Shown here one piece after another: positions 52,306 to 61,532 of a stretch of DNA of 64,000 bases. The DNA comes from Corylus avellana (Eukaryota > Streptophyta > Magnoliopsida > Fagales > Betulaceae). Under the pieces are notes generated by a model. That model saw only the letters and a list, made by a program, of their open reading frames with translations. It did not search any database and was not told the DNA's origin. Numbering within the stretch: the stretch's first letter is position 1; each line of letters begins with the position of its first letter. The DNA lies in the NCBI RefSeq assembly GCF_901000735.1, contig NC_081543.1, forward strand, positions 26,989,515-27,053,514, written 5' to 3'. The position numbers and the translations under genes are program-made.

Positions 52306-52615
52306 CGTTATCAGCACGAAGCTCTAGCCAATTGTTGTGTTCTTTTGATCTTCAACATCGAAAGCTATCCGTGAGCTATTCTCAATTCATTATAAGTTTC
52401 TTTAACGTTTAGTAACCTTATTATCTATTTTGTTAATTAACATTCTAACATTTGTATATCCATGTGAGATTTATATGAACTAAACTATTATCATATTAAT
52501 GCTATGAATATAATGTTTTATAGTTTATATTTGAAAATTTTTGGTTTGCGTATAATATCACTTAATTTTAAATAATGTTTATTTATTTAATTCTTGATAT
52601 ATTTTTGTATAGATA

Positions 52616-53677
52616 ATGTCAAATCTTACAAAACTTGAGTTTGTCGCTCTTGACGTTTCTGGCAAAAATTACTTATCTTGGATCCTTGATGCTGAGATCC
52701 ATCTTGAAGCTATGAATCTTGGAAATACTATTAAAGAAGATAATCAAGCATCCCAGCAGGATCGCGCTAAAGCAATGATTTTTCTTCGCCATCATCTGTA
52801 TGAAGAATTAAAAATTGAGTACCTTACGGTAAAGGATCCCTTGTCCTTGTGGAATAATTTAAGGGAGAGATACGAGCACCAGAAGACAGTTATCCTCCCA
52901 AAAGCTCGCTATGATTGGATGCACCTGAGGTTGCAAGATTTTAAGAGTGTCAGTGACTATAACTCTGCACTCTTTAAAATCAGCTCACAATTAAAATTGT
53001 GTGGAGAAAAAGTCACTGATGTGGATATGTTAGAAAAAACATATACCACATTTCATGCCTCGAATGTGCTCCTGCAGCAGCAATATCGAGAGCGTAATTT
53101 CACAAGATATTCAGAACTGATATCTTGTCTTCTAGTGGCTGAGCAAAACAACGAGCTATTAATGAAAAATCATCAATCTCGTCCAACGGGTTCTACACCA
53201 TTTCCTGAAGCAAATGGAACCTCATTTTATGGTAATAAGGGAAACCGTGGTCGTGGACGTGGACGTGGTAGAAAAAATTATAGAGGGCAAGGGGAACGTA
53301 CTCATAATTCCAATAAAAGAAATACCCCATACCACCAGAAGTGGAACCACACTGAGGCGAAACAAAATGAAAACAAAGGTTTACAGAATAAACCTACAAA
53401 GAACTATGAAGATAAATGTTACAGGTGTGGTATGAAAGGACATTGGTCGCGTACCTGTCGTACGCCTAAACATCTGGTGGACCTATATCAAGCCTCCATA
53501 AAAGAAAAGGGGATTGAAATGAATTTTGCTAATCACAGCAATCCTGAAGATTCTCTAATTTTTCTTGATGCTCTAAATGGAGAGGGTAGCACTCATCTTG
53601 ATGTTTCTGATTTCTTTGTAGACTCTAACACAAATACTGATCTTTCGATTGGTGATGAATATGTTTACAACAATTAA
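52616..53677 (+). CDS. Copia gag (capsid-like polyprotein part)
   Basis: 353 aa, intact. It begins MSNLTKLEFVALDVSGKNYL, the plant copia gag start. It has a helical gag core (LWNNLRERYEHQ, WMHLRLQDFKSVSDYNSALFKI), a basic glycine/arginine patch (GNRGRGRGRGRKNYRG) and a CCHC knuckle CYRCGMKGHWSRTC encoded at 53418-53459. It ends with a TAA well before the protease, so gag and pol are not one open frame here. The domain coats and packages the element's RNA. Confidence 0.9.
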   Translation: MSNLTKLEFVALDVSGKNYLSWILDAEIHLEAMNLGNTIKEDNQASQQDRAKAMIFLRHHLYEELKIEYLTVKDPLSLWNNLRERYEHQKTVILPKARYDWMHLRLQDFKSVSDYNSALFKISSQLKLCGEKVTDVDMLEKTYTTFHASNVLLQQQYRERNFTRYSELISCLLVAEQNNELLMKNHQSRPTGSTPFPEANGTSFYGNKGNRGRGRGRGRKNYRGQGERTHNSNKRNTPYHQKWNHTEAKQNENKGLQNKPTKNYEDKCYRCGMKGHWSRTCRTPKHLVDLYQASIKEKGIEMNFANHSNPEDSLIFLDALNGEGSTHLDVSDFFVDSNTNTDLSIGDEYVYNN

Positions 53678-53780
53678 TATGTTTTCTTTATGTCTTAATT
53701 ACAGTATGTTTACATTGTCAAATTTAATTGTATTTTGTTATTTTCTTTTTTATTAATGAAATTTTAATATATATTTTGTT
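53678..53780 (+). other. AT-rich gag-pol spacer of the copia element
   Basis: T-rich and non-coding-like, ending TATATATAG just before the pol sequence resumes (GGTATGGGTCATATTGATGG). It looks like the 3' end of an intron. The ORF that runs through it gives an unlikely hydrophobic leader. Confidence 0.45.
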
Positions 53781-56700
53781 TATATATAGAGGTATGGGTC
53801 ATATTGATGGAATGATTAATTCCAAGATGATTGGTGAAGATTTGTGTCTAGCAGACAGTTGTACAACGCACACAATTCTTAGAGATAAGAAATATTTTCA
53901 ATACTTGATATTAAACAAAGCTAGTGTCAATACAATATCAGGTTCATCAAACCTAATCGAAGGCTCTGGAAGAGCGAATATCATATTGCCAAAAGGAACA
54001 AAATTTTGTATTGATGATGCTTTGTATTCTTCTAAATCTAGAAGAAATTTAATCAGTTTTAAGGATATTCGTCTAAATGGTTATCATGTTGAAACCACTA
54101 ATGAAGGTAGTGATGAATATCTTTATATTACTTCAACAATTTCGGGCCAGAAGCTCATATTGGAAAAACTGCCTGCTTTCTCTTCTGGGTTGTATTATAC
54201 AACAATAAGAACAATTGAATCACATGTTGTGATGCACCAGAAGTGCTCTAATCCAAAGATGTTTATGCTTTGGCATGATCATCTTGGACATCCGGGAACA
54301 ATTATGATGCGTCGAATAATTGAGAACTCTCATGGGCATCCCTTAAAGAACCAGAAGATTCTTTTACCAAGTGATTATCCTTGTGCTGCATGTTCTCAAG
54401 GTAAACTTGTTATCAAACCATCCCCTTCTAAGGTAATTGTTGAATCTCCATCATTTTTACAAAGGATTCAAGGGGATATATGTGGGCCGATTCACCCTCC
54501 ATGTGGGCATTTAGATATTTTATGGTTTTAATAGATGCATCATCTAGGTGGTCACATGTGTGTTTGCTTTCTACTCGTAATGTTGCATTTGCTAGACTTC
54601 TTTCTCAAATAATTAGATTACGAGCACAATTTCCCGATTATCCAATTCAATCTATTCGGATGGATAATGCGGGTGAATTTACATCACAAGCATTTTATGA
54701 TTATTGCATGTCAATTGGAATTAATGTTGAGCATCCTGTTGCTCATACTCATACTCAAAATGGTTTAGCTGAATCATTTATTAAACGACTTCAGTTAATT
54801 GCTCGACCTTTGCTTATGAAAACAAAATTACCTGTTTCTGCTTGGGGACATGCAATATTACACGCTGCATCATTAGTTCGGATCAGACCAACAGCATACC
54901 AAAAATATTCCCCTTTACAACTTGCATTTGGTCAACCTCCAAATATTTTTCATTTTCGTATTTTTGGTTGTGCTGTGTATGTTCCAATTGCACCACCTCA
55001 ACGCACTAAGATGGGACCTCAACGTAGACTTGGAATTTATGTTGGTTTTGATTCTCCTTCTATCATTTGATACCTTGAGCCTTTAACTGGTGATATTTTT
55101 AAAGCACGTTTTGAAGATTGTCATTTTGATGAAAACATATTCCCATCACTAGGGAGAGAAAAATCGTTGCCAGAAGCACGACAAGAAATCACTTGGAATA
55201 ATTTGACATTATCTCATTTTGATCCTCGTACAAATCAATGTGAACTAGAAGTTCAGAAGATCATTCATTTGCAGAGTATTGCAAATCAATTGCCGGATGC
55301 ATTTACTGACAACAAGAAAATAATTAAGTCTCACATTCCAGCTGCTAATACTCCAGCGAAGATAGAAGTGCCTGTAGGACAATCAATTAATACAGCAGCA
55401 AATGAGTCTAAGGCACGCCTGAAGCGTGGAAGACCTATTGGTGCAAAGGATAAGATTCCCCGAAAGAGAAAAGCACAAGGAAATGAAATCGGCACTCCTG
55501 AAGAGGCCTTACCTACAAAACAGGCAACGAAAATTGATCCATCCAAACTTTCTGTACAAAATTCTCCTGGAAAAGAATTCCCCGAAGAGGAACCTCTTGA
55601 AGAGGAATCTCCTGAAGAGTTACCTCCTGAAGAGGAACAGATACCTGAAAATAATGAGATCTCAATAAATTATATAAGTACAGGAGAAATATTGGATAGA
55701 AACAAAATTGTTGTCGACAACATATTTTCATTTAAAGTTGCATTTGACATTACCAGAAGTAATGATGATATTGAACCACAAACCGTCGAAGAATGTCGAC
55801 GTAGAAATGATTGGCCAATGTGGAAGGAAGCAATTCAGGCATAATTGAATTCACTAGCAAAACGTGAAGTATTTGGACCTGTAGTCCAAACACCTGAAGG
55901 TGTATCGCCTGTTGGATACAAGTGGGTATTTGTACGAAAAAGAAATGAGAAAAATGAAATTGTGAGATACAAAGCAAGACTTGTTGCACAAGGTTTCCTG
56001 CAAAAACCTGGTATTGATTATGAAGAAACATATTCCCCTGTAGTGGATGCAATTACATTTAGATTTTTGATTAGCTTGGTAGTTACAAAAAGTTTGGATA
56101 TGCGTTTAATGGATGTGGTTACAGCATATTTATATGGATCACTTGATAATGATATATACATGAAAATCCCTGAAGGATATAAAATGCATGAAGCATATAA
56201 TTCGAAATCCCGAAGTATTTATTCTATCAAGCTACAAAGATCTTTATATGGGTTAAAGCAATCCGGACGCATGTGGTACAATCGTCTTAGTGAATATCTA
56301 TTGAAAGAAGGATTTGAGAATAATCCAATTTGTCCATGCATTTTCATTAAGAAATCAGAATCCGGATTTGCTATCATTGCAGTTTATGTAGATGATTTAA
56401 ATCTTGTTGGGACTCCAGAAGAGCTCATAAAAACTGCCACATATTTAAAAAATGAGTTTGAGATGAAAGATCTTGGAAAGACAAAATTTTGCCTTGGTTT
56501 ACAAATTGAACATTTTCCAAATGGAATTCTTGTTCATCAGTCAACATACACAGAAAAAGTCCTGAAGCACTTTTACATGGAGAAAGCTCATCCTTTGCGC
56601 ACTCCAATGGTTGTTCGGTCACTTGATGTGAAAAAAGACCCTTTTCGCCCTCGAGAAGATGACGAAGAAATTCTTGGTCCTGAAGTACCATATCTTAGTG

Positions 56701-57389
56701 CAATTGGTGCTCTGATGTATCTTGCGAATTGCACACGACCTGATATAGTATTTTCAGTTAACTTACTAGCAAGATACAGCTCTGCACCAACTCGAAGGCA
56801 TTGGAATGGGGTCAAACATGTTCTACGTTATCTTCGTGGAACAGCTGACATGGGATTATTTTATTCAAAAGGTTCAAATTCACAATTAGTTGGATATGCA
56901 GATGCGGGTTTTCTTTCTGATCCGCATAAAGGTAGATCTCAAACAGGATATCTATTTACATGTGGAAGTACTGCTATTTCATGGAGATCTGTCAAGCAAA
57001 CACTTGTTGCTACTTCTTCAAATCACTCAGAGATTATTGCAATTCATGAAGCAAGTCGGGAATGCATATGGCTAAGATCAGTAATTCAACACATTCGAGA
57101 AAAGTGCGGTTTAGCCACAATCAAAGATAGCCCGACAACATTATATGAAGATAATGCTGCTTGTATCACACAGATCAGAGGAGGATATATTAAGGGTGAT
57201 AGAACCAAACACATTTCACCAAAGTTCTTTTATACACATGAGCTACAGAAGAGTGGTGATATTGATGTTAAACAGATACGATCAAGTGACAATTTGGCAG
57301 ATTTATTTACCAAAGCATTACCAACTGCAACATTTAAAAAGTTGGTGAATAACATTGGAATGCGTCGACTGAAAGATCTTTCATCATAA
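53781..57389 (+). pseudogene. Copia pol: protease, integrase, reverse transcriptase, RNase H
   Basis: Protease: LADSCTTHTIL near 53850. Integrase: the zinc part (WHDHLGHPG...CAACSQGK), then a core with D in LIDASSRW, D in RMDNAGEF and E in GLAESF. Reverse transcriptase (55845-57389): WVFVRKRNEKNE, YKARLVAQGF, YSPVVDAITFRF, the active-site YVDDLNLVG. RNase H: DAGFLSDPHKGRSQTGYLF, ATSSNHSEIIA, EDNAACI, DNLADLFTKALP. Three lesions are present: a one-base frameshift near 54505 at the start of the integrase core, TGA at 55068-55070 and TAA at 55842-55844. All catalytic residues are otherwise kept. The reverse transcriptase/RNase H segment is open over 514 codons. Confidence 0.9.
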
Positions 57390-57440
57390 ACAATTGAAGC
57401 TCTTCATGCTAATGAGGGGGAGTAAAATGATTATGCTGAT

Positions 57441-57601
57441 TGTACTCTTTTTCCTTCGCTAAGGTTTTTCCCACTGGGTTTTCCTTTGCAAGGTTTTAAT
57501 TAGGCAATCCTAAAATCATACGAAGGCACACAAGAATATTGTACTCTTTTTCCTTCGCCACAGGTTTTTTCCCACTGGGTTTTCCTTGGCAAGGTTTTAA
57601 C
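57441..57601 (+). repeat. Duplicated motif before the copia 3' LTR
   Basis: A ~60-base block (TGTACTCTTTTTCCTTCGC, CCCACTGGGTTTTCCTT, CAAGGTTTTAA) is present at 57441-57501 and again at 57540-57601. Many plant copia elements carry one such block upstream of the polypurine tract. Confidence 0.75.
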
Positions 57602-57638
57602 GAGGCATATTCTTAGTGTATGGTCATCCAAGGGGGAG

Positions 57639-57945
57639 TGTTATGAATGCATTCATGTATTTGGTGGATGACCATTTAGTTCCATCTCTTGGAATTCTAC
57701 ACATTCATGTCATCTTTTAGAATTCCTATAACATTCATGTAATAAATTGATTAAACCTTTTGTTTCATATTCCCCCTTTCAAATTCCTTAACCTCTCATT
57801 ATGATTCCATGCCTATAAAAGGGAGTATTGAGTTGTATGTAATATACACAATAAAATAGAAGAATCATACATAGTTCTTGAAGAACTAGTTTCACATATT
57901 GTAATCTCTTTATTTTGTCTTGTTATTTCTTTTGATTTTACAACA
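57639..57945 (+). repeat. 3' LTR of the copia element
   Basis: 307 bp. It differs from the 5' LTR at two sites: ATAATATAGA against ATAAAATAGA, and TTTTGCCT against TTTTGTCT. Confidence 0.95.
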
Positions 57946-58122
57946 AAAGCTTTATTTTTAAGCTTTTGCCAAAAGTGTGTTTTGGCTATTTTTAGGCTTT
58001 TTAGACATTTAAAAGCGCTTTAAATTTTTTTACCAAACGACTACTTTTTTTTTTTTTTTCAAATGGACTTTTTGAGTATTAAACGCATTTTTAGGCCCCT
58101 CAAACGCAATCTCAAACAGGCC

Positions 58123-58456
58123 TTAAATGTTTAAGCAATTAAAAGAGCTTTGGGCTCATCGATTTAATTCCTAAAGGCTTGAGAAGAATTAAAAGAGCAC
58201 TGGGCTAATGGGATAAAACCAAGTCCAAGCATTGGGCTTCTAGGAAAATGGCTAGGCATGAGCTACCCCTACGAGACACATGGGGAGAGAATGGATGACC
58301 ACAAGGGGATTAATTCCCCTTGTGACTAGTGATCCTAGTTCTACTTGGATTCTAGAATGCTAATTTCCGACCTCTCCAAGTAAATTTGGACCCTAGAGAA
58401 GCATAAGGCATAAGTGAAAAAACACAATTGAGAGAGTTGTGAGAAATATTTAATAG

Positions 58457-58518
<62 letters not shown>

Positions 58519-58849
58519 TCAAGTTCATGCTTCTAGCTATTCTCTAGAATTGAGAATAGTTATTATGAGCTCATACTTACAGTCATATTAAGTCATCAAA
58601 GAAAAAATCTGAAAGTTGAATCAAAAACATCAAGAACATTAAGAACGTGTTCTTCATCATTCAACATACAAGGAGAATTTCAAGCAGAGTTATATAGCCC
58701 TACATGTCTAGGAGATGCCGAATTCGATTGTAAGTATTAACTTTTGTATTTAATTTTAAATCTTGCCTTGTTTATCTTGAAGTAAAAATCTCTACGATTG
58801 TTCTTTCTGCTATGTATATTTTATGTACAAGATTCCAACATCAAGGTCA
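58123..58849. other. Unclassified sequence with (TA)n tract
   Basis: Contains a (TA)n microsatellite at 58465-58516. The first part repeats a 42-base segment from the left of the nest. The remainder ('GGGCTTCTAGG', 'GAGACACATGGGG') may be part of an unidentified LTR-type element. Confidence 0.4.
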
Positions 58850-59400
58850 TCACCCACCGGCTCAACTTGCTGCCATAGTTGCTCATACCACCTCCTCATA
58901 AGATGATGACACTTGGTTTGTTGATAGTGAAGCCAATTGACACATCACATCCAATTTTGGGCAACTCACTTTGCAGCAGCCTTACAACGGTTCTAACAAT
59001 GTTGTCGTGGGTAATGGTGTAGGTTTGCAAATTAAGCATCCCGACTCACTTTCTTTTTGCACTCCTCACTTCATCTTAAACATATCTTTCATTGTTCCTA
59101 AGCTTTTGCTAACCTTCTTTCTATTAATCAATTTTTCCGTGATAATAATTAATTTTGTATTCTCACAGATTCTCAATATTTTATTAAGGATTCGCACACG
59201 AGGGTGACAATTTTGGAAAGGTAGAGTGAAGATGGTCTTTACCCTCACGGCTGCAACACTTTTCCATCAAATAAACAATGTGCTTTGGTTGCATTCATTG
59301 GAGTCAAGGTCCCCCGCTCCCTCCGCCCATGTACATGTCATACCCATCACTCCCCATAAAATTTCACTTATGCCTTTAAAAGATGATAAAATTATGAGAT
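58850..59400 (+). pseudogene. Decayed Ty1-copia protease region fragment
   Basis: One frame reads DDTWFVDSEAN, stop, HITSNFGQLTLQQPYNGSNNVVVGNGVGLQIKH, the copia protease pattern (D-S-x-x, then HIT and VGNG). A later frame reads VKMVFTLTAATLFHQ, as in the segment that follows the protease in other copia elements. Stops and frame changes are frequent. It is clearly older than, and different from, the element at 51999-57945. Confidence 0.6.
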
Positions 59401-59949
59401 ATGCTATTTAGCGAGCATTGTCTACTGATGTGGTATGCTCAATCCATCATTTAGTTTAAAAAAAAAAAAAACATTTATTGATTATAGTGGATTAATTCCC
59501 GAAGGCACTAGATTGCTTTATGCATGAGGGGTAGTAAGATCATTCAAAACGAAAATATTTTACTAAAGTAAAATCATTAATTAGCAGTTTATTCAATAAA
59601 AAACTTGAATAATGCGGATTCACGAATGCTAAGGTCCCGTTTGTTTTGAACGTTCCATATTTTCTAGTATTTTGTGTGAACGAAAATGATAGTCAATTCG
59701 AAAATATTTTTGGTTTGATCAAACAAGCTTCTTTTAGTTTATATTAAATTTTCATAAACTAATTTTCGAGTTTGAGCTTTTCCTTCTCAAATCGCCACTA
59801 ACAGACCTTCATTAGACCACCATCGAAGGTTGCAGGTTGTTTTCTACCATTGCTCATTTTCCATACGAGCCAAACTTTGAAAAATATTTTCTAAGAAATC
59901 ATTTTTTCTGAAGAAAAAAAAAATAGAGTTCATCGATGAAAAATATTTT
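59401..59949. other. Intergenic
   Basis: AT-rich with an A-run at 59459-59471. No gene or clear repeat. Confidence 0.5.
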
Positions 59950-60363
59950 GGAAAACTTCATTTAAAACCCTTGAACTACCACACATTTTGAGAAGAGCCC
60001 CCCAAATTTTCAAAACTCTCAATTCCACGCCTTGAACTTTTAATTTTATGCAATGTACCCCACTCCATCAGTTTTTAAACATTAAAAGTGATAAAAATGA
60101 CCATTATACCCCTCTTTTTTTTTATAAAATTTCAAATTTACCCTTAATTTCAAATTAAAAATTATTAAAAAAATAAAGTTATTTTTTTAAAAAAATAAAT
60201 TAAAGAGTAATTTAATATTTTTAGGGGTTTCTAATAGGGTTTAACGGATGGTAATAAATTGCATCAAATTGAAAGTTTGAGGGGTGAAATTGAGAGTTTT
60301 TAAAATTTGAAGGGATCTTCTCAAAACACGCAGTAACTTATGGTTATTTTGTGAAATTTTTCC
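59950..60363. mobile_element. 414-bp fold-back element (Mutator-type MITE)
   Basis: The arms complement each other: left TTTTGAGAAGAGCCCCCCAAA, ACTCTCAATTCCACGCCTT and ATGCAATGTACC match the complements of CTTCTCAAAA, GGTGAAATTGAGAGT and AATTGCATC on the right. The flanks AAAATATTTT and AAAACATTTT differ at one base, fitting a 9- to 10-bp duplication. No ORF. Confidence 0.7.
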
Positions 60364-60375
60364 AAAACATTTTAT

Positions 60376-60469
60376 GTTGAAACAAACCAAATGTAAAATG
60401 ATGTGATATTATAAAAAGGTACGTTGAAACAAACCAAATGTAAAATGATGTGATATTATAAAAAGGTAC
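60376..60469. repeat. 47-bp tandem duplication
   Basis: Two identical or nearly identical units (60376-60422 and 60423-60469), each starting GTTGAAACAAACCAAATG, directly next to the fold-back element. The second unit leads into the palindrome AAAAGGTACGTACCTTTT. Confidence 0.9.
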
Positions 60470-60729
60470 GTACCTTTTTATTTGAGTTTGTTTAAGCAAT
60501 TTGTTATTTTATTGCTAAATTTTAAAATATTATGAATTGTCATTATCCAACAAAAATGAGTCACATTTTTTGGTTACATTGGAGTAAGTGGACGTTGATG
60601 ATGAACAATTCACATTTTTGATTCCCAAAGGCACTGGATTGGTGTGAAGCACATGACTATGAGCAGGTCGTGACCAATAATCTTAGCTCAAGTGGCTGGC
60701 AATCATATCAATAACAAATTTCCTTAGAA

Positions 60730-60945
60730 TATGTTTGAGATTGTGTTTGAAAAATAGAGTTTTTAATTAAAAAGCGCATTTTGGCAACAGCTTCATTTTT
60801 AAGCCTTTGTCAGCGCATTTTGACAATTTTTAGACTTTTTGAACCATTAAAAGTATTTTCAATTTTATTTACCAAACTGGTACTTCTTTTTAAACAAACT
60901 TTTTGAGTGTTAAATGCTTTTCAAACGTACACCAAACAGACCCTC
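60730..60945. mobile_element. MITE copy 3 (TTTGAGATTG family)
   Basis: It starts ATGTTTGAGATTGTGTTTGA and ends CAAACGTACACCAAACAGACC. The interior shares AAAAATAGAGTTTTTAA, TTTTTAGACTTTTTGA and TTTTGAGTGTTAAA with copies 1 and 2. Confidence 0.65.
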
Positions 60946-61465
60946 CTCAATAGTATTTTTAAGTGCTATTAGCTTTACCTTTTGGGAGCACATGCAATTT
61001 ATTAATATTAGTGACTCTTAGCTTTCATTTCAATACGCATGCTACAGCTACACTTGTTGAGCTTAGCTTTGAGCTTAGCTTTTAAGACCATCATTGAGGC
61101 ATGTGAATTGTGCATACGTAATTTAGGCAAAACTTGGTCAAGTCATAAAAGAGAAATTATTTACCAACTTATATTATGAATATATAAAAAACTATATGAT
61201 AATTTTATCCCTACAATGATCTCTGGGGATACTACTGAATTGTTTCATTAATTTTCCTTGTTGGACAAAACAATACTCAACCAATCTATTCTTGATAACC
61301 CTTCATTCACAAGTGAACTTAGATTAGTTTTGTCACCCTTGGCCTAACTTTCTTATTCCCTATCATTTATAGAGGATGAAAAGTCAATTTGATTTTAAAA
61401 GAAAATTAAATAATAACTTTGATCATTTCTCATTTCTCATTTTCCATCACCTTTGTTTATGATCT
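60946..61465. other. Upstream region of the SBT pseudogene
   Basis: AT-rich promoter-like DNA ending at the TATA box. Nothing else is recognised. Confidence 0.5.
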
Positions 61466-61473
61466 TATATAAG
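61466..61473 (+). promoter_or_regulatory. TATA box of the SBT pseudogene
   Basis: TATATAAG lies 60-67 bases before the ATG at 61533, the spacing of a normal plant promoter. Confidence 0.65.
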
Positions 61474-61532
61474 TAGCTATACATCCCTTTCATTTACACA
61501 CTCAAACCGAAATTCATGCTTACAAAGAAAAC

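Larger units (their letters stand above)
51999..57945 (+). mobile_element. Ty1-copia LTR retrotransposon, 5.9 kb, almost complete
   Basis: The 5' LTR is 51999-52305 and the 3' LTR 57639-57945, each 307 bp, TG...CA, differing at only two positions. The 5-bp target duplication AAAGC is at 51994-51998 and 57946-57950. After the 5' LTR comes a probable primer-binding site from 52306 (CGTTATCAGCACG); before the 3' LTR, a purine tract AAGGGGGAG. The internal order gag - protease - integrase - reverse transcriptase - RNase H is the copia order. The pol frame carries one frameshift and two stops. Confidence 0.95.
51935..58122. mobile_element. MITE copy 2, split by the copia element
   Basis: The left arm 51935-51998 (GCCTATTTGGGATTACATTTG, AAAAATAGAGCTTTTAA) and the right arm 57946-58122 (ending CTCAAACGCAATCTCAAACAGGCC, here in part) together make one copy of the family seen at 16273-16502 and 60730-60945. 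The copia element sits inside it, flanked by AAAGC. Removing the copia element and one AAAGC leaves about 240 bp, the family size. Confidence 0.8.
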
